Assembly: GCA_036478595.1 (NCBI GenBank)
Contig: JAZGEF010000020.1
Coordinates: 1 to 64,000 of the forward strand
Direction of reading: 5' to 3'
From: Granulosicoccus sp036478595
GTDB lineage: Bacteria; Pseudomonadota; Gammaproteobacteria; Granulosicoccales; Granulosicoccaceae
Length of the DNA: 64,000 nt
How positions within the stretch are numbered: the first letter of the stretch is position 1; every line of letters starts with the position of its first letter. The notes under the pieces are model-generated. The model did no database searches and had not been told where the DNA came from. It saw only the letters and a program-made list of their open reading frames with translations. The translations under genes were made by a program, and so were the position numbers. Shown in pieces: positions 1 to 8,249 of the stretch.

Positions 1-330
1 GACGCAGCAGATGCTGTCACCGAAACTGCTGGTGATGCTGTGGATGCAGCTACTGAAGCTGCCTCAGACGCAGCAGATGCGGTGACCGAAACTGCTGGTG
101 ATGCTGTGGATGCAGCTACTAAAGCTGCCTCAGACGCAATAGATGCAGTCACCGAAACTGCTGGCGATGCTGTGGATGCAGCTACTGATGCTGCCTCAGA
201 CGCAGCAGATGCTGTCACCGAAACTGCTGGTGATGCTGTGGATGCAGCTACTGATGCTGCCTCAGACGCAGCAGATGCTGTCACCGAAACTGCTGGTGAT
301 ACCGTGGAAGCGGCTACTGAAGAAACTGCT
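1..330 (+). repeat. 66-bp in-frame tandem repeat array
   Basis: Five 66-bp units begin at 1, 67, 133, 199 and 265; each starts with GACGCA and encodes 22 residues. Units differ by few bases (for example gcagat versus atagat at the third unit). The fifth unit degenerates after about 300. The array probably continues to the left of the window. Near-identity at DNA level suggests recent expansion or gene conversion. Confidence 0.9.
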
Positions 331-756
331 GAGGGCACTACCGAAGCAGCGACCGAAGAGGCCGTTACTGAAGAAACCGCAACCGCAGAGACTGCTTCTG
401 AAGAGCCCAGCGCAGATGAAACTGCTAGAAGCAGCTTTAGCCTTGGTGCTATCGGGCGACAGCTCGGCAGCGTATTTGGTACAACCGGTGCCGTGCTCGG
501 AAGTGTGACAGATGCAGATTCAGCGACTTCAGCACTGCCAAAACTTGATGCCGCGAGCGGTGCATTGGATACCGTTATGGGTGATTTTTCTGCCGTACCT
601 GAAGCTGCGCGTGGACCACTGCTTAAGGTCGTTGGCAATGGCATGGCCAAGCTTAAACCTATCGCTGATACAGTGTTAAACAAAGAAGGTGTTGGGGATG
701 TGATCGGGCCAGTTATGAGCACGATAATGGAGAAGCTGGGTGGAATGGTTAATTAA
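1..756 (+). CDS. Ala/Asp/Thr-rich hendecad-repeat protein, C-terminal part
   Basis: The frame is open from the first base, so the gene starts left of the window; about 251 codons are visible, ending at TAA 754-756. The first ~110 residues are five 22-residue repeats, each made of two 11-residue halves (DAADAVTETAG and DAVDAATEAAS types), then a degenerate Glu/Thr/Ala-rich stretch. Eleven-residue periodicity is typical of amphipathic helices such as LEA-type or apolipoprotein-type repeats, so an extended acidic amphipathic helix is likely. The last ~110 residues change in character (Gly/Leu/Val-rich, with the segment VPEAARGPL and C-terminal EKLGGMVN) and look like a small folded domain. I do not recognise a named family and the N-terminus is unseen, so location (cytoplasm or envelope) and function stay open. 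A GTG at 40 is in frame but lies inside the repeats and is not a credible start. Confidence 0.7.
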   Translation, partial: DAADAVTETAGDAVDAATEAASDAADAVTETAGDAVDAATKAASDAIDAVTETAGDAVDAATDAASDAADAVTETAGDAVDAATDAASDAADAVTETAGDTVEAATEETAEGTTEAATEEAVTEETATAETASEEPSADETARSSFSLGAIGRQLGSVFGTTGAVLGSVTDADSATSALPKLDAASGALDTVMGDFSAVPEAARGPLLKVVGNGMAKLKPIADTVLNKEGVGDVIGPVMSTIMEKLGGMVN

Positions 757-801
757 CCATTCTTCTTGCGTATTCGACAAAAGCTAGTCGATGACAAAAA
801 A

Positions 802-830
802 GGCGGCATCTAACGATGCCGCCCTTTTTT
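802..830. terminator. Bidirectional intrinsic terminator
   Basis: A perfect 9-bp GC-rich stem (GGCGGCATC at 802-810, GATGCCGCC at 815-823) with a TAAC loop is followed by TTTTTT on the + strand and preceded by AAAAAA, which gives a U-run on the opposite strand. It lies between the convergent ends of the repeat protein (756) and the aminotransferase (897), so it can stop both. Confidence 0.9.
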
Positions 831-896
831 AAATTCGGGTGCAATTTACCCTCCGAGTACTAAGTGCTTTTCAGTTTGCTTGTGGCGAACAACTTC

Positions 897-2279
897 CTAG
901 ATGATTGCGTGCTTAGTCATTGCGTTATCAATGGCATTAATAATCTCATCTATATCATCCGTGGTACAAATCAATGCCGGGCTCAAGCAAAGCGTGTTAT
1001 TCAAGCCAGTGATGCTACGATTAGTACGACCAATGATCACTCCCTGAGCAGAACAATCTGCTGCGATTTTAACTAGCATATCTTCTTCAACGGGTTCTTT
1101 AGTTTGACGATCCTTAACGAATTCCATACCGCAGAAAAGCCCTTTCCCGCGAACATCGCCAACCACCTTGTACTTGTTTTGTAGCCCGCGCAGTTTTTCC
1201 ATCAAGTACTCACCCATCTCATTGGTGTTAGCAAGCAGGTTTTCTTCTTCAATAATGCGCATGTTTTCCAGTGCCGCAGCAGGGCCAGCCGCGCAGCCGC
1301 CAAAGGTGCTGATATCGCGGAAATAACCCATGTTTGAATCGCCCTCTTTGAATTTGTCGAAAACTTCTTCAGTTGTAACTGTACAAGCAATAGCGGCGTA
1401 TCCACTTGCTACACCTTTAGCCATCGTGACAATGTCAGGCTCGATACCGTAGTGCTGGTAGCCAAACCATGTGCCGGTTCGACCAAGGCCGCAAACGACT
1501 TCATCCATGTGTAACAACAAACCGTACTGCTTACAGATTTCCTGGACAGTTTCAAAATAGCCTTCTGGTGGAGTAATAACACCGCCACCTGCAGTGATGG
1601 GCTCTAGAACAATTGAACCCACAGTGTCTGGATCTTCGGCCTGTATCACCTTCTCGATTTCGCGGGCAACCTTGACCCCATAATCAGTATCATCAGCGTA
1701 CTGGCTGCGATATTGGCAACAATGCGGTACTTCCACAAAACCGGGAGTAAACGGGCCATATTGATCTTTGCGTTCATTCTGACCACCGGAACTCAGGGCC
1801 GTTATAGTCGTGCCATGGTAGTCTCGATCGCGATACAAAATTTTGTGCTTCTTGCCACCGTTTTCTTTGGCGGCGATTTGACGAACTATTTTGTAGCCTT
1901 TTTCGTTCGCTTCCGAACCTGAGTTTGAGTAGTAAACGCGACTCATGCCAGGCATCTTGTCGAGCAGTTGCTCGGCAAATTTAATACTTGGGATACTGCC
2001 GGCAGATGCGGCGAAATAGCACATATCGACCAATTGATCACGGACCGCATTCGCAATGCTTTCTCGGCCATAACCCACGTTCACAGTCCAAACAGCGCCC
2101 GAAACAGCATCCAGGTATTCTTTGCCGTGCGCATCTGTAACACGCATACCTTTACCCTTGACGATAACCATCGGGTCTTTTTCTTCTAGCGGTTTGTGTG
2201 GAGTCAAGTGGTGCCATAGGTGATTTCGATCGATTTCGATCAGCTCTTTGCCACTAATTTCTGTCACTTCTTGGTTCAT
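897..2279 (-). CDS. tpa: Taurine-pyruvate aminotransferase (class III, PLP-dependent)
   Basis: A 460-residue class-III (omega) aminotransferase. It probably transfers the amino group of taurine to pyruvate, giving sulfoacetaldehyde and alanine, in the cytosol. Visible family features are the PLP-binding region YSNSGSEANE, the segment YHGTTITALSSGGQ, the cofactor Asp in LHMDEVVCGLGRTG and the Schiff-base Lys in TMAKGVASGYAA. The combination of YHGTT...SSGGQ, FVEVPHC and MAKGVASGYAAI resembles Tpa more than ornithine or GABA enzymes. The start is set at ATG 2279 because GGAGGT lies 4 bases upstream; an in-frame GTG at 2291 would put that ribosome site inside the gene. The upstream gap (2280-2475) has a perfect TATAAT on the minus strand at 2425-2430 but no clear -35. 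No sulfoacetaldehyde acetyltransferase or taurine transporter is in view, so another omega-amino donor remains possible. Confidence 0.82.
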   Translation of the reverse strand: MNQEVTEISGKELIEIDRNHLWHHLTPHKPLEEKDPMVIVKGKGMRVTDAHGKEYLDAVSGAVWTVNVGYGRESIANAVRDQLVDMCYFAASAGSIPSIKFAEQLLDKMPGMSRVYYSNSGSEANEKGYKIVRQIAAKENGGKKHKILYRDRDYHGTTITALSSGGQNERKDQYGPFTPGFVEVPHCCQYRSQYADDTDYGVKVAREIEKVIQAEDPDTVGSIVLEPITAGGGVITPPEGYFETVQEICKQYGLLLHMDEVVCGLGRTGTWFGYQHYGIEPDIVTMAKGVASGYAAIACTVTTEEVFDKFKEGDSNMGYFRDISTFGGCAAGPAAALENMRIIEEENLLANTNEMGEYLMEKLRGLQNKYKVVGDVRGKGLFCGMEFVKDRQTKEPVEEDMLVKIAADCSAQGVIIGRTNRSITGLNNTLCLSPALICTTDDIDEIINAIDNAMTKHAII

Positions 2280-2475
2280 GATTACCTCCACACACGCTAG
2301 CGAGCCGACCTTTGCCGGAATTTAAACCCGACTATGGGACAGCAGCCCCCTAGGCTCTAGCGCCAGCAGGATACCGCGCTTGATACCAAGCTATAGAAAT
2401 GCTGCTTATTGTGGCGCTGTGCTCATTATATTGCGCTTGATGTTGGGTTATACACCAATCGCGATAGACTGGCGT

Positions 2476-3117
2476 CTATTCCAACGGAAGACCAGCCCGG
2501 GCCGCAAAATAGACCACTTCAGTACGATTACTCGCCCCCAGAACCTTAAATATGGCTGACAGATGTGCCTTGACCGTGTTTTGGGATATATCCATATGGT
2601 TTGAGATGGATTTATTGGGCTTGCCTTGAAGTAGCAGGCCAAGCACTTCCCGCTGGCGCTTAGACAAGCGAGCTAGGATAGATTCGTGGCCAAAAGATCG
2701 CTCGGATGACCTTTCAGGTATCGCTGGCACCATCGGGATATACACCTTACCAGCAAGCACCCGTTGAATGGCGATGAGCAAATTTGTTGCAGAGGTGCGT
2801 TTGCTCAAAAAACCAGCAGCACCATTGTTGATGCATAGCTGCGTGATCGATTGCTCCCCATCAGCTGCTAAAACCACTATCGGGCTGCGCCCAGCAAAAC
2901 GTTTGATGCATATCAGCGAGTCGACACCATGAGTGTCATCAAGCTGTAAATCAAGCAAAATCAGATCGAAGGAATTAGACGACAAAGACAAGGATCGTCG
3001 GGCCTCGGCAACGCTCGCCGTTTCAACAACTGTTAAAGATTGCGGGTAGTTTGCTTTAAGAAGCGCTTTGATCCCTTCTCTAAAGAGCGGAAAACCATCA
3101 ATCAAAAGTATGTTCAT
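2476..3117 (-). CDS. Orphan NarL/LuxR-type response regulator with degenerate receiver
   Basis: A 213-residue protein with an N-terminal receiver (about 1-120) and a C-terminal LuxR-type helix-turn-helix (about 147-210; LSKRQREVLGLLLQGKPNKS and SQNTVKAHLSAIFKVLGASNRTE). The phospho-acceptor Asp56 (LLDLQL) and the conserved Lys106 (LSKRT) are present. The acidic pocket is reduced to a single Asp7 (IDGFPLF where DDH is usual), and the Ser/Thr switch position is Ala84 (VVLAADG). No histidine kinase is adjacent. The gene reads toward tpa with a 196-base gap and diverges from ttcA. It may regulate the aminotransferase, but this rests on position only. The receiver may be phosphorylated poorly or act without phosphorylation. 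Confidence 0.88.
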   Translation of the reverse strand: MNILLIDGFPLFREGIKALLKANYPQSLTVVETASVAEARRSLSLSSNSFDLILLDLQLDDTHGVDSLICIKRFAGRSPIVVLAADGEQSITQLCINNGAAGFLSKRTSATNLLIAIQRVLAGKVYIPMVPAIPERSSERSFGHESILARLSKRQREVLGLLLQGKPNKSISNHMDISQNTVKAHLSAIFKVLGASNRTEVVYFAARAGLPLE

Positions 3118-3283
3118 GGCTGCCTACCACTTTGCATAATCCACGAGAGAATTAGTATAACTACCGATGCGCAAGATTGTCACCTATTCGAAATGGGATA
3201 AACCACAATTGCAGCAAACAAAACAGCTCGCTGCTTTATACTGAACCACTTACTGCAGCAATCGGAATTAAACGTACATATTA

Positions 3284-4141
3284 ATGGATACCACATCGAA
3301 AGCAGACAGCACTGTAGTCAGACGCCTGCGTCGCGATCATGGCAAAGCAATCGCTGATTTTAATTTAATAGAATCTGGTGACAAGATCATGGTGTGCCTA
3401 TCCGGTGGCAAAGACAGCTACGCCATGCTCGACCTTCTCTTGCACTCACAACGCGTCGCGCCCATTGATTTTGAACTGGTTGTTGTGAACCTTGATCAAA
3501 AACAACCCGGGTTTCCAGAACATGTGCTACCGGAGTATTTAGCCGGTAAAAAAGTGACATACGAAATCGTAGAGGAAGACACCTACAGCATCGTCACCGA
3601 TAAAATTCCTGAAGGCAAAACGACCTGTGGGTTGTGCTCAAGGCTACGACGCGGAATACTCTACCGCACGGCTTCTCGGCTAGGCGCAACCAAAATAGCA
3701 TTGGGTCATCATGCAGATGATTTATTGGAAACACTGTTGCTGAACTTATTTCATGGGGGAGTGATGAAATCCATGCCAGCGAAACTGCATTCCGACGACG
3801 GGAGGCACATCGTGATAAGGCCATTAGTTTACTGCCGCGAAAAAGATATCCAACGCTATGCCATGCAGCAGCAATTTCCGATCATTCCGTGCAACCTTTG
3901 TGGCTCACAACCAAACCTTCAGCGCGCAGCAATGAAACAGCAATTACAGTTATGGGAAAGCGAGGACCCCAGCAGAATCGGCTCCATGCTAACGGCACTT
4001 ACGCAGGTCGTGCCGTCTCACTTGCTCGACGCCAAGCTATACAACTTTGACGACAACGCTCGAAACACTGCAACAGCATCTAAGCCTGGCGCAGAATTTT
4101 TAGGTGTACCAATTAGGCCCGAGCCTGGTGCCCGACCTTAA
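3284..4141 (+). CDS. ttcA: tRNA 2-thiocytidine(32) synthetase TtcA
   Basis: TtcA thiolates cytidine 32 of certain tRNAs, using ATP and an iron-sulfur cluster in the cytosol. The 285-residue protein shows the PP-loop SGGKDS (40-45), the cluster ligands Cys115 and Cys118 (CGLC) and a second Cys pair at 203/206 (CNLC), of which the first is the usual third ligand. GHHADD and LNLFHGG also match the family. Length is close to that of enterobacterial TtcA (about 310). It starts at ATG 3284, diverges from the response regulator (166-base gap) and converges with the IalB-like gene 23 bases downstream. Confidence 0.95.
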   Translation: MDTTSKADSTVVRRLRRDHGKAIADFNLIESGDKIMVCLSGGKDSYAMLDLLLHSQRVAPIDFELVVVNLDQKQPGFPEHVLPEYLAGKKVTYEIVEEDTYSIVTDKIPEGKTTCGLCSRLRRGILYRTASRLGATKIALGHHADDLLETLLLNLFHGGVMKSMPAKLHSDDGRHIVIRPLVYCREKDIQRYAMQQQFPIIPCNLCGSQPNLQRAAMKQQLQLWESEDPSRIGSMLTALTQVVPSHLLDAKLYNFDDNARNTATASKPGAEFLGVPIRPEPGARP

Positions 4142-4164
4142 TAACGGCCGCTGTAGCGTAAGAA

Positions 4165-4854
4165 TTAGCGTAAAGAATTAAAGGCTTTGGTAAAACCACT
4201 GAGCGAAATCGTTGAGGATACGTCTCCCTGGTTGGCTGCCACAACTGTAACCTTGGCATTGCCACCCGCCTTCAGGCGAGCAATCAAGCCATCATCAACA
4301 GGTTCCCTAACCAGGCAGCCTTGTTCGGTACAGATTTGAAACGGTGCTGCTTCTGCTTTGCCACCGTCAATTCGTAGAGACAAACCGGATGTCAGCACTA
4401 CGCCTAATGGCGTGATGATATCCAGTACCGCCGTTGCCGTACGACCATCAGCTTCGAGTGGCTCTTTTAGCTTTCGTATAACCATTTCAAGTACGGGCGT
4501 ACCACTTGAGTCCTTGCCAATTTGAGCCATAGCGCAATTACCCCCTTCCGGGCCACAAGCGACCTCCCATGAACCATATTTGGCCGTAGCATCTGGGTTG
4601 TTAGCACTGCTGCTAGGAATAGCAATCTCCGCTTTCTGGGGTTGCACCGCGGCTTTTTTTGCACCAAGATCAAGCTTAGCCGCAGGAGCCTCCTCTGCAT
4701 CACTGCCCAGCTTTAAGCCCTCTGCGGCTACGACAGTAGCAAACGTGGCTGCACATATTGTTACCACAGCACCTAAATATAGTGCGAAAAATCGTTTATG
4801 AGCTAGGTTGTAAGTCATATCGCGAGCCATTGAAATTGTTATCACTTTGGGCAT
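4165..4854 (-). CDS. Invasion-associated locus B (IalB) family periplasmic protein
   Basis: A 229-residue exported protein. A hydrophobic segment (about residues 24-44, ending VVAAEG) is a likely signal peptide, followed by a low-complexity Ala/Lys linker and an IalB domain. The domain begins at YGSWEVAC and includes NCAMAQIG, TPLGVVLTSGLSLRIDGG, FQICTEQGC and the C-terminal SLSGFTKAF. Four Cys in two spaced pairs suggest disulfides in the periplasm. IalB was named for erythrocyte invasion in Bartonella, but homologues are common in free-living bacteria, so no virulence role is implied. Start is uncertain: 4854 has a weak GAAGG just upstream, while ATG codons at 4830 and 4818 give a more typical signal peptide. 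Confidence 0.82.
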   Translation of the reverse strand: MPKVITISMARDMTYNLAHKRFFALYLGAVVTICAATFATVVAAEGLKLGSDAEEAPAAKLDLGAKKAAVQPQKAEIAIPSSSANNPDATAKYGSWEVACGPEGGNCAMAQIGKDSSGTPVLEMVIRKLKEPLEADGRTATAVLDIITPLGVVLTSGLSLRIDGGKAEAAPFQICTEQGCLVREPVDDGLIARLKAGGNAKVTVVAANQGDVSSTISLSGFTKAFNSLR

Positions 4855-4946
4855 ACCCTTCAGTTCCGTTTCGACGCTACGAGTGTAGGTTCGTATGATC
4901 GGCCGCGCAACAAAGCTGGCGGCATATTAATAAATATTCACGCAAT

Positions 4947-5792
4947 ATGGCCTATACCAGCGCAGGACAGCAAAAATATATGTTCAACTCCGAAAGCTTG
5001 CATAGCAAGCCACTGCTGTTGGCGCATCGCGGCAGCAGATTGCTCGCGCCGGAAAATACCCGCACGGCATTTGACTTAGCCCTATCACATGGTAGCGATG
5101 TGCTTGAAATCGATGTACGCCTAAGTCGTGATCATCAAATCATAGTCACCCATGATGACACAGTCGATCGGACCAGTAACGGTTCTGGCCCGGTAATCGG
5201 TTTTACGCTCGCGGACCTTAAAAAATTAAATGCAGCCTATCGCTTTAGAGATTTGCTCGGAAATCATTATCGAGGCAAAGCCGAGCGTTTTATGACATTA
5301 CATGAGTTACTATTGGACTATCAAGATACGCGCATCAATATCGATATTAAAGACAATGACAACACCGCCGCAAAAGTTCTTGCAAAACTTCTAATCAAAA
5401 CAGACAGCGTGCATAGAGTGAACGTTGGTAGTTTTCACGCAGCAACGATCCAAGCCTTTAGACAGTACGCTCCTATGATCTCCACCGCAGCCACTCAACA
5501 AGAAGTGGCTAAGCTTTATATGGAATCCTGGTTGGCGAGTACTGGGCAAGGTAGAAGAAATGGTGCAAAGCCAAAGCATGCATTCAATGTGTTACAAATA
5601 CCCCGTTACTATCGCGGCCTACCGCTCTCCACACGCCGCTTTATCAGCTTTTTGCATCAGCACGATATACCTGTGATGTATTGGACAGTTAACGATCCCA
5701 TTGTCATGCGCCGCTTGCTAGAATCAGGGGTTGATGGAATTGTGACAGACCGCACCGACCTTGCCCAAAGCGTGTTTTTAACACACCAATAA
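4947..5792 (+). CDS. Glycerophosphodiester phosphodiesterase (UgpQ-like)
   Basis: Hydrolyses glycerophosphodiesters to glycerol 3-phosphate and an alcohol. The 281-residue TIM-barrel protein shows AHRG (His27-Arg28), PENT (Glu36), EID (metal ligands Glu54 and Asp56) and VTHD (catalytic His69). The end carries the family's YWTVND and GVDGIVTDR. There is no signal peptide or membrane segment, so it is probably cytosolic, as UgpQ is. ATG 4947 is used; ATG 4980 is an alternative that keeps all motifs. It diverges from the IalB-like gene, with 92 bases between them. No glycerophosphodiester transporter is adjacent. Confidence 0.9.
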   Translation: MAYTSAGQQKYMFNSESLHSKPLLLAHRGSRLLAPENTRTAFDLALSHGSDVLEIDVRLSRDHQIIVTHDDTVDRTSNGSGPVIGFTLADLKKLNAAYRFRDLLGNHYRGKAERFMTLHELLLDYQDTRINIDIKDNDNTAAKVLAKLLIKTDSVHRVNVGSFHAATIQAFRQYAPMISTAATQQEVAKLYMESWLASTGQGRRNGAKPKHAFNVLQIPRYYRGLPLSTRRFISFLHQHDIPVMYWTVNDPIVMRRLLESGVDGIVTDRTDLAQSVFLTHQ

Positions 5793-5859
5793 CGCTGCGG
5801 AACTTATCCGATAGACGCATCTCAAAGAACTATCACGAACAGGAGAGCTGGAGAAAAAT

Positions 5860-6345
5860 ATGCCTGACCTGAACAACCTTAAAGCTACGCGTCGCCAATT
5901 TTTAAAAACCAATCTGGTATTAGGCTTAATCGCAAGCTCAGCAGTTTCATCACCAAGCTATGCAAAAGATGCAATCTACACATCATTTTTTAACAACAAA
6001 GCTATTGGCGGATACGACGCCGTGAGTTACTTCCAAGATGGTGGCCCTATAGAGGGGTCAAACAATTTCTCTATCAAACATAAAGGGGCGACTTGGTATT
6101 TTGCTAATCAGGAGAACCTAGATCTATTTACAGCTGACCCCGAAAAATACTCACCACAATACGGGGGTTACTGTGCCTATGCTGTTGCGATTGATCAAAC
6201 TGCCAAAGGCGACCCGCTGCAATGGCATATAGAGAAAGACAAGCTCTATTTAAACATCAATAAGAGTATTCGTACTAAATGGCTTGGTAATATAAATGGC
6301 TATATAGAAAGTGGCGACAAGAACTGGCCAAGCTTACTCGATTAA
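5860..6345 (+). CDS. Tat-exported YHS domain protein
   Basis: A 161-residue protein with a twin-arginine signal (TRRQFLK at 10-16, then a hydrophobic stretch to about residue 33 ending SYAKD). A YHS-type domain follows: AIGGYDAVSYF, FSIKHKGATWYFAN and DPEKYSPQYGGYCAYAVA. YHS domains are short, often metal-associated modules. Export by Tat suggests folding, possibly with a cofactor, before translocation. GGAGA lies about 13 bases before ATG 5860. No partner operon is evident; the next gene is convergent. Substrate and metal are unknown. Confidence 0.85.
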   Translation: MPDLNNLKATRRQFLKTNLVLGLIASSAVSSPSYAKDAIYTSFFNNKAIGGYDAVSYFQDGGPIEGSNNFSIKHKGATWYFANQENLDLFTADPEKYSPQYGGYCAYAVAIDQTAKGDPLQWHIEKDKLYLNINKSIRTKWLGNINGYIESGDKNWPSLLD

Positions 6346-6396
6346 TTTAAGTTAACTGAATGAAGAGAACCGAAAAAATTCACCCAGCTAGTTCAC

Positions 6397-8220
6397 CTAG
6401 GCGGCGACTAGATTGCAATCAAGTGATGCCGCGAATAAACCGATAACCGAATCTTCCGCGCGCGCTACGTGACCGTCTTGATGCATTATTTCAACACAAT
6501 GCTGTACAAAGGCATCTCTGATGTTTTGTGGTTGCACGTATAGGGTCTGAAATGCTTTTTCGAGTTCTTTGTAAATGCCCGGCTCTGAACCTGAACGTCT
6601 AGGATGCTTCACCTTGGTGTAACACCTTAAGGCGCCGGAATAGTATTCTTCCAGTTTTTCCGAAGGTGCTCCAGAAGCCTCAATCATTAATGATAAGAGT
6701 AAAGCAAACTCTGCACCCATTGAGTCAAATGTCTTGACGTTTGTTTGCGTGGCCAACTCACCCTCTTTTTCAGCTAGTTGATCAATCACCAGAAATTCTA
6801 CATCCAGCTGTCGCCTGATGAGCTGTGCTATCGCATAGTTAATTAGGTCAAATTCTCCCTCAACCACTAACAGGCGTTCTAGGTTCTTCATGAGCTTTTG
6901 ACGATTCTCCAGCAGAACTTCTTTACGTAGTCTATCAGTGGCATACGAAATAATCGATGTTCTATGCTCATCAAGGTCGGCGGACAAACTAGTGACAACA
7001 TGCTTTACTTGTGCAGAAAGTAACGGAGTATACGCAAAACCTATCGCGTTGTAGTAGTCCTCTCGCTTGCCCGGCGCATCACTTGCGAAAACCGCAAATA
7101 ACACAGCCAAACACGATGGTGTGTCGTTTACCATCAGCGCAACACTATCTGGCAAAGCCCCTCTCGTGGCACCAGACTCTCGCGTCACGGGCTGTTGCCA
7201 TGCAAGCGAAACACCTTCCGCTTTTGGTGCTTCGCGTCTTTGCAATGCTCGCTCTTTAGTTGCAAAGTGCGGATCGATTTCATCTATGCGCTTTTGAATC
7301 GCTGGGTGCGAACTGAAGAAACGACTAAACCAAGTTTGTACGCTCCCCACCTGAAAGCACAAATGGGCAAGTTCGCCCGAATGTCGAGATTGCATGGGCT
7401 CGTCATCATTTTGATCACGAACTTTTGCAAGCGCGCTCGCCATAGCGAGTGGGTTTCGTGAATATTGAACCGCCGATGCATCGGCTAAAAATTCTCGTTG
7501 GCGAGAAAACGCCGCCCGTATGAGATTGGCGGTTAACACGCCAACTGAACCAAGCAAGCGCAGCGGTAATCCCAGCAGATAACCTATATGCCAATCTCGT
7601 CGCCAGTCTTTACCCGTATAGAGTTGCCCTATTTCATCGATAGCTAATAAGCCTCCAAGTAATATAAGCAAACGCATATTAATGGGTATATCTCCGTGGG
7701 CAATATGGCCAAATTCGTGGCCGACTACGGCTTGTAATTCCTCGCGATCAAGCCTATCCAATGCACCTTGGCTTACGACGATAGCTCGATCCTCTTCTTT
7801 CGAGCCAACCACAAAAGCATTGATAGTGTGCTCATTCGTTAAAATATATATCTCAGGCCGAGGGCACGATGCCGCGATGGCCATTTCACTAACCACATTA
7901 TGCAGTCTATTCTCGTCGGGGAATCGGCCTTTGTCGGAGGCCATCGTGGCACCAAAACGCCTGGCTAACGCAGAGCCACCCTTACGAACATCAAGATATC
8001 GAAAATACGAACCGGCAATTACAGCAAACCAAATAATCGCAACTATGGCTTTGGCCTGTGGCGATGATACATACATTGAATCGGTGTAGCCAAGCAACAA
8101 AGAAAAAGCGTTAACTGCAACATGTGCCACTAACATGAACATAATCATAGCAACGACAAACCCAAACAAAAAAACATGGGAGCTGGCTTTGCTTGATCGC
8201 TGTTTTCCGAAGAAATACAT
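6397..8220 (-). CDS. Membrane M48-family metalloprotease (HtpX-like)
   Basis: A 607-residue zinc protease. Two membrane segments lie near the N-terminus (about 17-45 and 58-76), then VVGHEFGHIAHGD carries the HExxH zinc site, with a downstream Glu in AFSRQREFLADASAVQYSR as likely third ligand. After the protease domain there is a ~300-residue extension. It ends in a helical segment with HQDGHVARAEDSVIGLF, which resembles the TerB-like C-termini seen in some LemA-linked M48 proteins (inference). It follows lemA by 29 bases on the same strand; LemA-M48 pairing is a recurrent gene association and suggests a shared membrane quality-control role. The start is ATG 8220. Confidence 0.88.
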   Translation of the reverse strand: MYFFGKQRSSKASSHVFLFGFVVAMIMFMLVAHVAVNAFSLLLGYTDSMYVSSPQAKAIVAIIWFAVIAGSYFRYLDVRKGGSALARRFGATMASDKGRFPDENRLHNVVSEMAIAASCPRPEIYILTNEHTINAFVVGSKEEDRAIVVSQGALDRLDREELQAVVGHEFGHIAHGDIPINMRLLILLGGLLAIDEIGQLYTGKDWRRDWHIGYLLGLPLRLLGSVGVLTANLIRAAFSRQREFLADASAVQYSRNPLAMASALAKVRDQNDDEPMQSRHSGELAHLCFQVGSVQTWFSRFFSSHPAIQKRIDEIDPHFATKERALQRREAPKAEGVSLAWQQPVTRESGATRGALPDSVALMVNDTPSCLAVLFAVFASDAPGKREDYYNAIGFAYTPLLSAQVKHVVTSLSADLDEHRTSIISYATDRLRKEVLLENRQKLMKNLERLLVVEGEFDLINYAIAQLIRRQLDVEFLVIDQLAEKEGELATQTNVKTFDSMGAEFALLLSLMIEASGAPSEKLEEYYSGALRCYTKVKHPRRSGSEPGIYKELEKAFQTLYVQPQNIRDAFVQHCVEIMHQDGHVARAEDSVIGLFAASLDCNLVAA

Positions 8221-8249
8221 GTTCGGTTTCGTTCAGCTATGCAACAATA

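Noticed and set aside
1..330. Direct repeats as a CRISPR array
   Set aside because: The 66-bp units are contiguous, have no unique spacers and keep one reading frame with a hendecad protein pattern.
143..508. Second long open frame rich in Leu/Gln within the 66-bp repeats
   Set aside because: It is the +1 shifted reading of the repeat gene; tandem repeats of a length divisible by three keep other frames open, and it has no start signal.
2279..2291. GTG 2291 as the tpa start
   Set aside because: It would place the strong GGAGGT ribosome site inside the coding sequence; ATG 2279 has correct spacing.
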